From the NCBI GenBank assembly GCA_024362935.1, contig JANCRA010000028.1, positions 5,368,501 to 5,432,500 of the forward strand: a stretch of DNA of 64,000 nt, in the 5' to 3' direction. How positions within the stretch are numbered: the first letter of the stretch is position 1; each line of letters starts with the position of its first letter. The translations under genes were made by a program, and so were the position numbers. The stretch comes from Setophaga petechia. Lineage: Eukaryota > Chordata > Aves > Passeriformes > Parulidae. Shown one piece after another: positions 47,204 through 60,300 of the stretch. The notes under the pieces were generated by a model that worked only from the letters and a program-made list of their open reading frames with translations, was not told the origin of the DNA and made no database searches.

Positions 47204-50200
47204 ATGGTGCGTGCCGGAGCCATGGGTGATGGTTACGCACCTTTGACTGCGCTTGTCCTGCTGCTGGCTGCCGTGGCTGTCTGCTGGGCCCTTGGCCTCT
47301 GGCAGCCATGGAGGCGGCAAGCAGGGACAGCGAAGAGGCGCAAGCGCCCCGGGGTCCGGCCCAGAGGCTCACGCAGGAACCGGGGAGCCCCTGCGGCTCC
47401 CAGGCCCTGCAGGCCTCGGGCCACCCCTCGCAAGCGGCCAGGTGCTCCCGCCAGCACCCTGGGCAGCTCCTGCAGCTGCGGCCCCTGCGTGGCAGTGGGC
47501 CGAGAGCTGCAGGAACTGATGCAGCTGCTCTGGGCTGGCAGTGGGACATCTGAGCCGCTCTACTCTGGGATATGGCAGGCCCTGTGGAAAGAGCTGCGGG
47601 AGCTGGTGAGGCGAGGCCACCTGCCCTGCTGTGGCTCGTCCCACTCCCCCAGGCGCCGCCATCCCATGAGGAGGCAGCTCCCAGGAAGAGTCTCCATCCC
47701 TGGGAGGGCCTCGAGCCTTGCAAGGATGGCACGGCAGACGACACCCGCCATCCTTGCAAGAAGCTCAGGCTGTCAGAGATCCTCCATCCTGCCAGGAGCC
47801 TCGGCTACCTCTGACAGCCTCCATCCTTCAGAGAGGCTCAGTGAGACCTGTCAGCCTGCAGCAAGTGCAGAGCCCGCGGACAGGTCTCCCGGCTCCCTTG
47901 GACCCTTGGACTTGGACAAGACGGGCACAACCCTGAGCGTTGTCGTGGCCAGGGAAAGCCCGGGAGTCCAAGTGGGAGCCCAGCCCGATGCAGGGGAGCC
48001 ATCTCAGGAGCAGGTGGCTCGGGAGCAGCAAGCGTCCTGCAGCCGGCACTTGTCGGCCCACAGCTGCCAGGACGCTGTGCCGGCTGTGCCAGCGGGCTGC
48101 AGCCCGTGCCGGGTGGAGGAGACGAGCCTCGAGACACCTGGGCACCTCCATCTCGAGGAAGCTGCTCCGAAACAGCCACCGACTGCCAAGGAGGCCCTAA
48201 CAGAAGGTGAGATCTTCTGAGGAGCTGTCTGCAGCTCCCCTGGGGCTCTTCAGGGCCATTGCCAGGCCAGGCCCTCTGAGAGCAGCCTAGTCCCTGGCTG
48301 TTCTCAGTGCCTCTGATGGCTTCAAAAATCCCCTGCGTGGTTTGCAGCTGCTCCTGGGACCCCCCTGCGCGACAGCTCGGGCTGCAGCCCCGGCCGCGCA
48401 CAAGAGCAGAGCGCAGGCCACGAGGCCGGGGCCAGCGCCGGTGCCGCCGTGCCCCCCTGCAGCGGGGCTCCTGCAGCCGCCTGTGCGCGCTGCCCGGGCC
48501 CGGCCGTGCCGCTCGCCAGCCCCTCGGCTGCAGGGCGGTGGCCGCTGCCCGGCGCGCGGCAGGGAGCAGGTGAGAGCAGCGCGGCCCGCGGGGGCCGGCC
48601 CCTGCCCTGGCGGGCACTGGGCGGGGGGGGGGGTTCCTGGGCGCAGCGCTGACGCCTCGCTCTCGGCCTTTTGCAGGGCAAAAGAAGGAGCTGCAGGAGC
48701 TCTACCAGCTGGGCCCGCAGCTGGGCAGGGGCGGCTTCGGCACCGTTTTCGCGGGCAGCCGCCTGGCGGACGGTAGCCCGGTAAGTGGGCGGCACGGGCG
48801 GGCGCGGGCGGAGGCTCCGGGCCGGGGCTGGGCGGGGCTGGAGCTCAGCCCCCTGTGTCCGTGCCTTGCAGGTGGCTCTCAAGCGCGTGGCCCGGGAGAG
48901 CGTCCTGCGCTGGGACGAGCGCGTGAGTGAGCGGGGCCAGCGGGCCGGGGCGGGCCGGGGCGGGCAGGGATAAGGCCGGGGAGGGCCCCGAGGGAGGGCG
49001 CCGAGGCACGGCGGGGGCGGCGGGCGTGGGCTCAGCGCGCGAGGCGGAGCGCGGCGGGCCCGCGGATGCCGAACGCCGGGGCCGGCTCCAGGCGGGGGGA
49101 CAGCTGCCAAGCGTGCCCTGGGCGGGAGGGATCCCGAGCAGCACGGAGGCTGCCCGAGGGGACACCGGGGCATGCCGGGCAGGGGGCAGGGGAGGCACAG
49201 GGCAGCACCAGGCCTGGCGCAGGCAATGTCTCGTCCTCGCAGCCCGACGGCACCCGTGTTCCGCTGGAGATCGTGCTCATGGAGAAGGTGGGCTCCGGCT
49301 GCCGCAGCATCATCCAGCTCCTGGACTGGTTCGAGCTGCCTGACAGCTTCGTGCTGGTCCTGGAGCGTCCGGAGCGGTCGCGGGATCTGCTGGAGCTGCT
49401 GCGGGAGCAGCAGTTCCTGAGCGAGGAGGCGGCGCGCTGGCTTTTCTGCCAGGTGCTGGAGGCCGTGTGGCACTGCACCGCCTGCGGCGTCTGGCACGGC
49501 GACATCAAGGCGGAGAACCTCCTCGTGGACCCGGACACTGGCAGCCTGAAGCTCATCGACTTCGGTTGCGGCACCTTCTTCCACGGCCACACCTGCAGGG
49601 ATGTTGCCGGTGAGCCCGCGGCCCGGGCCCTGCTGCCTCTGCCAGGCACTGCACCGTGCCATTCCCTCCTGGGCTGTGGGTGCGGCATTCAGCCGGCTGC
49701 CGGCTGCCCTGTGCCCCGGGGCAGGTGCTGTGCCCCAGGAGCCGGCTGCTGGCCTTGCCGACAGAGGGGGGCTGCAAAAGCCAGGCCCCGGCCCCTCGGC
49801 TTGGCAGGCCTGCTTGGGCTTGTGCCGCTCTTCTGGCCTTCTCTGCCTTGCAGAGCGGTTTCCTGGCTTTGGCCAATTGCCTGCGGGTGCCGGGTGGCCT
49901 TGGGGGAAGTTGTGGCCGCAGGTGCGGGCCCTGCCTCTGGCAGGAGGCCGGCGCCAGGCTCTGGAAGGCAGCAGCCTGCGCCCGACCAGCGCCGCCTGTC
50001 TCCCCTAGGAACACGGATGTACTGCTCGCCCGAGTGGATCCGCCTGGGCTCCTACCGCAAGGAGCCGGCGACCATCTGGTCCCTGGGCGTGCCGCTCTAT
50101 GTCATGGTCTGCGGGTGCTTCCCCTTCCGGGACGACCATGACATCGTGTGGGGGCAGCTCTTCTTCTGGCGGCAGGTGTCTCCAGGTTGGTGTGGGCCTC

Positions 50201-50468
50201 AAGCACGCTGGGCTGGAGGAAGTGGCCGTGTCCTGCCATGCCGCTGTCCCGCCAAGGGCAGCTCTGAGCACTCGCAGCCTGGCCCGGCTTCTGCGGGCAC
50301 TGCCGGGCGCGGCCGGGCAGGAGCCTCGTGCCAGTGAGCGGCGCTTTCTGCCTTCTCTCCCCAGAGTGCCAGCACCTGATCACCTGGTGTTTGGGCAAGC
50401 ACCCCCTGGAGCGGGCCAATCTGGAGGACATCTGGCGCCACCCTTGGGTGTGGGGCTGGCGCCTTTGA
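47204..50468 (+). CDS. PIM-like Ser/Thr kinase, copy 10 (Leu611Pro in C-lobe)
   Basis: Exons are 47204-48206, 48348-48569, 48677-48780, 48872-48922, 49243-49609, 50009-50185 and 50365-50468, giving 675 residues. Exon 1 has Ala23, GIWQAL, SSHSP, SIPGR and TAKEALTEG. In exon 6 the segment [10 protein letters not shown] reads WSLGVPLYVM because CTG became CCG at 50092-50094. This lies in the helix F region of the C-lobe, where a proline would be expected to destabilise the fold. No other copy has it. All catalytic residues remain. The poly-G run in intron 2 is 11. Confidence 0.85.
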
Positions 50469-50531
50469 TGCCCGGCTGGAGCCCCTGCAGCACCCAGTCA
50501 CCGAGTCCCACGCAGGACCGAGGGCCGGAAA

Positions 50532-50537
50532 AATAAA
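50532..50537 (+). terminator. Poly(A) signal, copy 10
   Basis: AATAAA at the standard distance after the TGA. Confidence 0.8.
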
Positions 50538-52220
50538 CCAGCCACCAACCCATTGCGGGCTGTCATGACTGGTCCTTGTTAGCAACTGCGGCTAAAGAAA
50601 CCTCTTGGCAAAAGGGGAAATCAGAGTGTTCCCTCCTGCCTTGGTCAAGGTTTTGATGCCTCTCCTCCATGTAGGTGGTTTTGTGTCTTCAAGCTCAGGC
50701 TGGAGTACTGCTAGGAGTGGCTTTAGCAAGGCGAGAAATGCAACAGTGAACCAACAGCTTCCCTTTCCAACTGACAAAGCAACTTGGGTTCACCTGAAGT
50801 GCCACAAGGGCCTGTGTGTGCATTCCAAGGGCCACCGGGTGGCAGGAACAGAGACCTTGCTCCTCTCCAAAGCTGTAGAACAATTAGCAGTGGCAAAATG
50901 TGATTTTGGGTTAAGCCCTGACAAAATTGTTCCTCATTCGTCCCCAGAAATGGGAAGCTGGGCTGGGCCTTTGACCTGCTGGGACTGCAGCGTTGTCAGT
51001 CATAGGCATGGAGCCCACGGGAAATGCTGAGGTGCTGGAGTCATTCCCATCATGCTGGGATCATTGTACCACCCCACCCCACCCCACCATCCCCCCCCCC
51101 AAAAATAAAAAATCATGGTTTGCCCTGAAATGGCGGCTCCTCCTCACCCTGTTGGTCATTATGAGGGGACATTGGGCTCTGGCAGGGGGTGGAAGTGCTC
51201 CCAAAGGGCCTTGAACTCCTGCGGGAATTGGTCCAGCAAGGAGGTGGCACTGAGCCTTTCAGGGAATTGTGGGGAAAGAGAAGGTCCCCTCTGAGCCTCC
51301 TTTTGTCCAGGATGACAGAAACTGTGCTTGGAATGACCGCCTTTGTTTGTATTTACAGAACCTGAGACGCACAGTGAGTGCTTCTGGGGAGGAGGGAGGT
51401 GTGTGGGGTATGCAGCCAACAAATAACGATGGTTAGTAATGGTTTTGTTGACCAACAGTGTAAAGGCCATTGCCATGGGCCTCATGGAGCTCATGGGCTC
51501 AGCAGCCACAGTCCCTGTGGAGATCAAGTCTGCCAGGCTCTCTGTGGGTGTCTGACACTCAGCTCAGCCCTCCGCGGCTCTGTAGCCTCGCCAGGGCCAG
51601 CAGGGTCCCGATGCCCAAAGGCACACAAAGCATCCTCCCAGCACAGGCTGAGCCACTCAGGGTGGCAGAATCCTGTGGCAATTCAGCTCTCTGAGCATCC
51701 TCTCTGCTTTTAGACGGTCCCAGTGCCCTTGTCCCACAGACATTGGCTCTGCCAAGTACCACTGCCTTCTCTAGGTGCTGACGGGCATCAAACAGTGGAG
51801 GCACTGTGCTGTGAGGGACAGCGATCTTTTATTTGGGGTGGCTGGGGACAAGCTGGACCAGAATAAATAGCCATGAGATGTGGCTTTGGATGGGATTCAT
51901 CCCGATACGTCCCAGTGGGATCCCCTTCAAACATGTAGCCAAGGTCCTGAAAGCCCAAGGAGGTCCATGCTGGCTCAGGGCTCTCCAGCTGTATGTGACT
52001 TGAAAGGAAGGCTTTGGAACTATCCAGGAAACTCCATCCTTTCAATCAAACCATGATAGCAGGAAAAATGAAGGGAAGGTCATCGTGGGCACTACTGGGA
52101 AGTGATGGAAAGACACAACAGCCAGCCATGGGGGGAGGCGGGGCCATGATGGCACACAGGGGAGGAGCCCTGCGGTGGGGCAGGTCTGTGGTGTCACACA
52201 CTGTCCTGGCCACAGCACTG
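50538..52220. other. Spacer between copies 10 and 11
   Basis: No gene recognised. The cassette is at 51359-51867. It is of the TCAGTCATAGG / GAGGTGCTGGAG subtype, close to the spacer before copy 2. Confidence 0.8.
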
Positions 52221-52250
52221 TGACATCATTGTGCCTATATGCCTATATAA
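52221..52250 (+). promoter_or_regulatory. Core promoter, copy 11
   Basis: CRE-like TGACATCA at 52221-52228 and TATATAA at 52244-52250, preceded by GCCACAGC. Confidence 0.7.
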
Positions 52251-52286
52251 TCCGGGCCAGCCCCCGCAGCTGCCAGTGCAGTTGCG

Positions 52287-55200
52287 ATGGTGCGTGCCGG
52301 AGCCATGGGTGACGGTTACGCACCTTTGACTGCGCTTGTCCTGCTGCTGGCCGCCGTGGCTGTCTGCTGGGCCCTTGGCCTCTGGCAGCCATGGAGGCGG
52401 CAAGCAGGGACAGCGAAGAGGCGCAAGCGCCCCGGGGTCCGGCCCAGAGGCTCACGCAGGAACCGGGGAGCCCCTGCGGCTCCCAGGCCCTGCAGGCCTC
52501 GGGCCACCCCTCGCAAGCGGCCAGGTGCTCCCGCCAGCACCCTGGGCAGCTCCTGCAGCTGCGGCCCCTGCGTGGCAGTGGGCCGAGAGCTGCAGGAACT
52601 GATGCAGCTGCTCTGGGCTGGCAGTGGGACATCTGAGCCGCTCTACTCTGGGATATGGCAGGCCCTGTGGAAAGAGCTGCGGGAGCTGGTGAGGCGAGGC
52701 CACCTGCCCTGCTGTGGCTCGTCCCACTCCCCCAGGCGCCGCCATCCCATGAGGAGGCAGCTCCCAGGAAGAGTCTCCATCCCTGGGAGGGCCTCGAGCC
52801 TTGCAAGGATGGCACGGCAGACGACACCCGCCATCCTTGCAAGAAGCTCAGGCTGTCAGAGATCCTCCGTCCTGCCAGGAGCCTCGGCTACCTCTGACAG
52901 CCTCCATCCTTCAGAGAGGCTCAGTGAGACCTGTCAGCCTGCAGCAAGTGCAGAGCCCGCGGACAGGTCTCCCGGCTCCCTTGGACCCCTGGACTTGGAC
53001 AAGACGGGCACAACCCTGAGCGTTGTCGTGGCCAGGGAAAGCCCGGGAGTCCAAGTGGGAGCCCAGCCCGATGCAGGGGAGCCATCTCAGGAGCAGGTGG
53101 CTCGGGAGCAGCAAGCGTCCTGCAGCCGGCACTTGTCGGCCCACAGCTGCCAGGACGCTGTGCCGGCTGTGCCAGCGGGCTGCAGCCCGTGCCGGGTGGA
53201 GGAGACGAGCCTCGAGACACCTGGGCACCTCCATCTCGAGGAAGCTGCTCCGAAACAGCCACCGACTGCCAAGGAGGCCCTAATAGAAGGTGAGATCTTC
53301 TGAGGAGCTGTCTGCAGCTCCCCTGGGGCTCTTCAGGGCCATTGCCAGGCCAGGCCCTCTGAGAGCAGCCTAGTCCCTGGCTGTTCTCAGTGCCTCTGAT
53401 GGCTTCAAAAATCCCCTGCGTGGTTTGCAGCTGCTCCTGGGACCCCCCTGCGCGACAGCTCGGGCTGCAGCCCCGGCCGCGCACAAGAGCAGAGCGCAGG
53501 CCACGAGGCCGGGGCCAGCGCCGGTGCCGCCGTGCCCCCCTGCAGCGGGGCTCCTGCAGCCGCCTGTGCGCGCTGCCCGGGCCCGGCCGTGCCGCTCGCC
53601 AGCCCCTCGGCTGCAGGGCGGTGGCCGCTGCCCGGCGCGCGGCAGGGAGCAGGTGAGAGCAGCGCGGCCCGCGGGGGCCGGCCCCTGCCCTGGCGGGCAC
53701 TGGGCGGGGGGGGGGGTTCCTGGGCGCAGCGCTGACGCCTCGCTCTCGGCCTTTTGCAGGGCAAAAGAAGGAGCTGCAGGAGCTCTACCAGCTGGGCCCG
53801 CAGCTGGGCAGGGGCGGCTTCGGCACCGTTTTCGCGGGCAGCCGCCTGGCGGACGGTAGCCCGGTAAGTGGGCGGCACGGGCGGGCGCGGGCGGAGGCTC
53901 CGGGCCGGGGCTGGGCGGGGCTGGAGCTCAGCCCCCTGTGTCCGTGCCTTGCAGGTGGCTCTCAAGCGCGTGGCCCGGGAGAGCGTCCTGCGCTGGGACG
54001 AGCGCGTGAGTGAGCGGGGCCAGCGGGCCGGGGCGGGCCGGGGCGGGCAGGGATAAGGCCGGGGAGGGCCCCGAGGGAGGGCGCCGAGGCACGGCGGGGG
54101 CGGCGGGCGTGGGCTCAGCGCGCGAGGCGGAGCGCGGCGGGCCCGCGGATGCCGAACGCCGGGGCCGGCTCCAGGCGGGGGGACAGCTGCCAAGCGTGCC
54201 CTGGGCGGGAGGGATCCCGAGCAGCACGGAGGCTGCCCGAGGGGACACCGGGGCATGCCGGGCAGGGGGCAGTGGAGGCACAGGGCAGCACCAGGCCTGG
54301 CGCAGGCAATGTCTCGTCCTCGCAGCCCGACGGCACCCGTGTTCCGCTGGAGATCGTGCTCATGGAGAAGGTGGGCTCCGGCTGCCGCAGCATCATCCAG
54401 CTCCTGGACTGGTTCGAGCTGCCTGACAGCTTCGTGCTGGTCCTGGAGCGTCCGGAGCGGTCGCGGGATCTGCTGGAGCTGCTGCGGGAGCAGCAGTTCC
54501 TGAGCGAGGAGGCGGCGCGCTGGCTTTTCTGCCAGGTGCTGGAGGCCGTGTGGCACTGCACCGCCTGCGGCGTCTGGCACGGCGACATCAAGGCGGAGAA
54601 CCTCCTCGTGGACCCGGACACTGGCAGCCTGAAGCTCATCGACTTCGGTTGCGGCACCTTCTTCCACGGTCACACCTGCAGGGATGTTGCCGGTGAGCCC
54701 GCGGCCCGGGCCCTGCTGCCTCTGCCAGGCACTGCACCGTGCCATTCCCTCCTGGGCTGTGGGTGCGGCATTCAGCCGGCTGCCGGCTGCCCTGTGCCCC
54801 GGGGCAGGTGCTGTGCCCCAGGAGCCGGCTGCTGGCCTTGCCGACAGAGGGGGGGCTGCAAAAGCCAGGCCCTGGCCCCTCGGCTTGGCAGGCCTGCTTG
54901 GGCTTGTGCCGCTCTTCTGGCCTTCTCTGCCTTGCAGAGCGCTTTCCTGGCTTTGGCCAATTGTCTGCGGGTGCCGGGTGGCCTTGGGGGAAGTTGTGGC
55001 CGCAGGTGCGGGCCCTGCCTCTGGCAGGAGGCCGGCGCCAGGCTCTGGAAGGCAGCAGCCTGCGCCCGACCAGCGCCGCCTGTCTCCCCTAGGAACACGG
55101 ATGTACTGCTCGCCCGAGTGGATCCGCCTGGGCTCCTACCGCAAGGAGCCGGCGACCATCTGGTCCCTGGGCGTGCTGCTCTATGTCATGGTCTGCGGGT

Positions 55201-55552
55201 GCTTCCCCTTCCGGGACGACCATGACATCGTGTGGGGGCAGCTCTTCTTCTGGCGGCAGGTGTCTCCAGGTTGGTGTGGGCCTCAAGCACGCTGGGCTGG
55301 AGGAGGTGGCCGTGTCCTGCCGTGCCGCTGTCCCGCCAAGGGCAGCTCTGAGCACTCGCAGCCTGGCCCGGCTTCTGCGGGCACTGCCGGGCGCGGCCGG
55401 GCAGGAGCCTCGTGCCAGTGAGCGGCGCTTTCTGCCTTCTCTCCCCAGAGTGCCAGCACCTGATCACCTGGTGTTTGGGCAAGCACCCCCTGGAGCGGGC
55501 CAATCTGGAGGACATCTGGCGCCACCCTTGGGTGTGGGGCTGGCGCCTTTGA
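52287..55552 (+). CDS. PIM-like Ser/Thr kinase, copy 11
   Basis: Exons are 52287-53289, 53431-53652, 53760-53863, 53955-54005, 54326-54692, 55093-55269 and 55449-55552, giving 675 residues. Exon 1 combines Ala23, GIWQAL and SSHSP (as in copy 10) with SSVLPG and TAKEALIEG (as in copy 9). The kinase is Glu504, but intron 5 is 400 bases with a 7-G run and GCGCTTTCC, the form found in the Gly504 copies 3-7. This is a second sign of sequence exchange between subtypes. Confidence 0.85.
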
Positions 55553-55615
55553 TGCCCGGCTGGAGCCCCTGCAGCACCCAGTCACCGAGTCCCACGCAGG
55601 ACCGAGGGCCGGAAA

Positions 55616-55621
55616 AATAAA
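55616..55621 (+). terminator. Poly(A) signal, copy 11
   Basis: AATAAA at the standard distance after the TGA. Confidence 0.8.
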
Positions 55622-57304
55622 CCAGCCACCAACCCATTGCGGGCTGTCACGACTGGTCCTTGTTAGCAACTGCGGCTAAAGAAACCTCTTGGCAAAAGGG
55701 GAAATCAGAGTGTTCCCTCCTGCCTTGGTCAAGGTTTTGATGCCTCTCCTCCATGTAGGTGGTTTTGTGTCTTCAAGCTCAGGCTGGAGTACTGCTAGGA
55801 GTGGCTTTAGCAAGGCGAGAAATGCAACAGTGAACCAACAGCTTCCCTTTCCAACTGACAAAGCAACTTGGGTTCACCTGAAGTGCCACAAGGGCCTGTG
55901 TGTGCGTTCCAAGGGCCACCGGGTGGCAGGAACAGAGACCTTGCTCCTCTCCAAAGCTGTAGAACAATTAGCAGTGGCAAAATGTGATTTTGGGTTAAGC
56001 CCTGACAAAATTGTTCCTCATTCGTCCCCAGAAATGGGAAGCTGGGCTGGGCCTTTGACCTGCTGGGACTGCAGCGTTGTCGGTCATAGGCATGGAGCCC
56101 ACAGGAAATGCTGAGGTTCTGGAGTCATTCCCATCATGCTGGGATCATTATACCACCCCACCCCACCCCACCATCCCCCCCCCCAAAAATAAAAAATCAC
56201 GGTTTGCCCTGAAATGGCGGCTCCTCCTCACCCTGTTGGTCATTATGAGGGGACATTGGGCTCTGGCTGGGGATGGAAATGCTCCCAAAGGGCCTTGAAC
56301 TCCTGCGGGAATTGGGCCAGCAAGGAGGTGGCACTGAGCCTTTCAGGGAATTGTGGGGAAAGAGAAGGTCCCCTCTGAGCCTCCTTTTGTCCAGGATGAC
56401 AGAAACTGTGCTTGGAATGACCGCCTTTGTTTGTATTTACAGAACCTGAGACGCACAGTGAGTGCTTCTGGGGAGGAGGGAGGTGTGTGGGGTATGCAGC
56501 CAACAAATAACGATGGTTAGTAATGGTTTTGTTGACCAACAGTGTAAAGGCCATTGCCATGGGCCTCATGGAGCTCATGGGCTCAGCAGCCACAGTCCCT
56601 GTGGAGATCAAGTCTGCCAGGCTCTCTGTGGGTGTCTGACACTCAGCTCAGCCCTCCGCGGCTCTGTAGCCTCGCCAGGGCCAGCAGGGTCCCGATGCCC
56701 AAAGGCACACAAAGCATCCTCCCAGCACAGGCTGAGCCACTCAGGGTGGCAGAATCCTGTGGCAATTCAGCTCTCTGAGCATCCTCTCTGCTTTTAGACG
56801 GTCCCAGTGCCCTTGTCCCACAGACATTGGCTCTGCCAAGTACCACTGCCTTCTCTAGGTGCTGACGGGCATCAAACAGTGGAGGCACTGTGCTGTGAGG
56901 GACAGCGATCTTTTATTTGGGGTGGCTGGGGACAAGCTGGACCAGAATAAATAGCCATGAGATGTGGCTTTGGATGGGATTCATCCCGATACGTCCCAGT
57001 GGGATCCCCTTCAAACATGTAGCCAAGGTCCTGAAAGCCCAAGGAGGTCCATGCTGGCTCAGGGCTCTCCAGCTGTATGTGACTTGAAAGGAAGGCTTTG
57101 GAACTATCCAGGAAACTCCATCCTTTCAATCAAACCATGATAGCAGGAAAAATGAAGGGAAGGTCATCGTGGGCACTACTGGGAAGTGATGGAAAGACAC
57201 AACAGCCAGCCATGGGGGGAGGCGGGGCCATGATGGCACACAGGGGAGGAGCCCTGCGGTGGGGCAGGTCTGTGGTGTCACACACTGTCCTGGCCACAGC
57301 ACTG
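55622..57304. other. Spacer between copies 11 and 12
   Basis: No gene recognised. The cassette is at 56443-56951. It has private CACAGGAAATGC and GATCATTATACC variants and is intermediate between the other spacer subtypes. Confidence 0.8.
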
Positions 57305-57334
57305 TGACATCATTGTGCCTATATGCCTATATAA
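57305..57334 (+). promoter_or_regulatory. Core promoter, copy 12
   Basis: CRE-like TGACATCA at 57305-57312 and TATATAA at 57328-57334, preceded by GCCACAGC. Confidence 0.7.
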
Positions 57335-57370
57335 TCCGGGCCAGCCCCCGCAGCTGCCAGTGCAGTTGCG

Positions 57371-60300
57371 ATGGTGCGTGCCGGAGCCATGGGTGACGGT
57401 TACGCACCTTTGACTGCGCTTGTCCTGCTGCTGGCCGCCGTGGCTGTCTGCTGGGCCCTTGGCCTCTGGCAGCCATGGAGGCGGCAAGCAGGGACAGAGA
57501 AGAGGCGCAAGCGCCCCGGGGTCCGGCCCAGAGGCTCACGCAGGAACCGGGGAGCCCCTGCGGCTCCCAGGCCCTGCAGGCCTCGGGCTACCCCTCGCAA
57601 GCGGCCAGGTGCTCCCGCCAGCACCCTGGGCAGCTCCTGCAGCTGCGGCCCCTGCGTGGCAGTGGGCCGAGAGCTGCAGGAACTGATGCAGCTGCTCTGG
57701 GCTGGCAGTGGGACATCTGAGCCGCTCTACTCTGGGATGTGGCGGGCCCTGTGGAAAGAGCTGCGGGAGCTGGTGAGGCGAGGCCACCTGCCCTGCTGTG
57801 GCTCGTCCCGCTCCCCCAGGCGCCGCCATCCCATGAGGAGGCAGCTCCCAGGAAGAGTCTCCATCCCTGGGAGGGCCTCGAGCCTTGCAAGGATGGCACG
57901 GCAGACGACACCCGCCATCCTTGCAAGAAGCTCAGGCTGTCAGAGATCCTCCATCCTGCCAGGAGCCTCGGCTACCTCTGACAGCCTCCATCCTTCAGAG
58001 AGGCTCAGTGAGACCTGTCAGCCTGCAGCAAGTGCAGAGCCCGCGGACAGGTCTCCCGGCTCCCTTGGACCCTTGGACTTGGACAAGACGGGCACAACCC
58101 TGAGCGTTGTCGTGGCCAGGGAAAGCCCGGGAGTCCAAGTGGGAGCCCAGCCCGATGCAGGGGAGCCATCTCAGGAGCAGGTGGCTCGGGAGCAGCAAGC
58201 GTCCTGCAGCCGGCACTTGTCGGCCCACAGCTGCCAGGACGCTGTGCCGGCTGTGCCAGCGGGCTGCAGCCCGTGCCGGGTGGAGGAGACAAGCCTCGAG
58301 ACACCTGGGCACCTCCATCTCGAGGAAGCTGCTCCGAAACAGCCACCGACTGCCAAGGAGGCCCTAATAGAAGGTGAGATCTTCTGAGGAGCTGTCTGCA
58401 GCTCCCCTGGGGCTCTTCAGGGCCATTGCCAGGCCAGGCCCTCTGAGAGCAGCCTAGTCCCTGGCTGTTCTCAGTGCCTCTGATGGCTTCAAAAATCCCC
58501 TGCGTGGTTTGCAGCTGCTCCTGGGACCCCCCTGCGCGACAGCTCGGGCTGCAGCCCCGGCCGCGCACAAGAGCAGAGCGCAGGCCACGAGGCCGGGGCC
58601 AGCGCCGGTGCCGCCGTGCCCCCCTGCAGCGGGGCTCCTGCAGCCGCCTGTGCGCGCTGCCCGGGCCCGGCCGTGCCGCTCGCCAGCCCCTCGGCTGCAG
58701 GGCGGTGGCCGCTGCCCGGCGCGCGGCAGGGAGCAGGTGAGAGCAGCGCGGCCCGCGGGGGCCGGCCCCTGCCCTGGCGGGTACTGGGCGGGGGGGGTTC
58801 CTGGGCGCAGCGCTGACGCCTCGCTCTCGGCCTTTTGCAGGGCAAAAGAAGGAGCTGCAGGAGCTCTACCAGCTGGGCCCGCAGCTGGGCAGGGGCGGCT
58901 TCGGCACCGTTTTCGCGGGCAGCCGCCTGGCGGACGGTAGCCCGGTAAGTGGGCGGCACGGGCGGGCGCGGGCGGAGGCTCCGGGCCGGGGCTGGGCGGG
59001 GCTGGAGCTCAGCCCCCTGTGTCCGTGCCTTGCAGGTGGCTCTCAAGCGCGTGGCCCGGGAGAGCGTCCTGCGCTGGGACGAGCGCGTGAGTGAGCGGGG
59101 CCAGCGGGCCGGGGCGGGCCGGGGCGGGCAGGGATAAGGCCGGGGAGGGCCCCGAGGGAGGGCGCCGAGGCACGGCGGGGGCGGCGGGCGTGGGCTCAGC
59201 GCGCGAGGCGGAGCGCGGCGGGCCCGCGGATGCCGAACGCCGGGGCCGGCTCCAGGCGGGGGGACAGCTGCCAAGCGTGCCCTGGGCGGGAGGGATCCCG
59301 AGCAGCACGGAGGCTGCCCGAGGGGACACCGGGGCATGCCGGGCAGGGGGCAGTGGAGGCACAGGGCAGCACCAGGCCTGGCGCAGGCAATGTCTCGTCC
59401 TCGCAGCCCGACGGCACCCGTGTTCCGCTGGAGATCGTGCTGATGGAGAAGGTGGGCTCCGGCTGCCGCAGCATCATCCAGCTCCTGGACTGGTTCGAGC
59501 TGCCTGACAGCTTCGTGCTGGTCCTGGAGCGTCCGGAGCGGTCGCGGGATCTGCTGGAGCTGCTGCGGGAGCAGCAGTTCCTGAGCGAGGAGGCGGCGCG
59601 CTGGCTTTTCTGCCAGGTGCTGGAGGCCGTGTGGCACTGCACCGCCTGCGGCGTCTGGCACGGCGACATCAAGGCGGAGAACCTCCTCGTGGACCCGGAC
59701 ACTGGCAGCCTGAAGCTCATCGACTTCGGTTGCGGCACCTTCTTCCACGGCCACACCTGCAGGGATGTTGCCGGTGAGCCCGCGGCCCGGGCCCTGCTGC
59801 CTCTGCCAGGCACTGCACCGTGCCATTCCCTCCTGGGCTGTGGGTGCGGCATTCAGCCGGCTGCCGGCTGCCCTGTGCCCCGGGGCAGGTGCTGTGCCCC
59901 AGGAGCCGGCTGCTGGCCTTGCCGACAGAGGGGGGCTGCAAAAGCTAGGCCCCGGCCCCTCGGCTTGGCAGGCCTGCTTGGGCTTGTGCCGCTCTTCTGG
60001 CCTTCTCTGCCTTGCAGAGCGGTTTCCTGGCTTTGGCCAATTGCCTGCGGGTGCCGGGTGGCCTTGGGGGAAGTTGTGGCCGCAGGTGCGGGCCCTGCCT
60101 CTGGCAGGAGGCCGGCGCCAGGCTCTGGAAGGCAGCAGCCTGCGCCCGACCAGCGCCGCCTGTCTCCCCTAGGAACACGGATGTACTGCTCGCCCGAGTG
60201 GATCCGCCTGGGCTCCTACCGCAAGGAGCCGGCGACCATCTGGTCCCTGGGCGTGCTGCTCTATGTCATGGTCTGCGGGTGCTTCCCCTTCCGGGACGAC

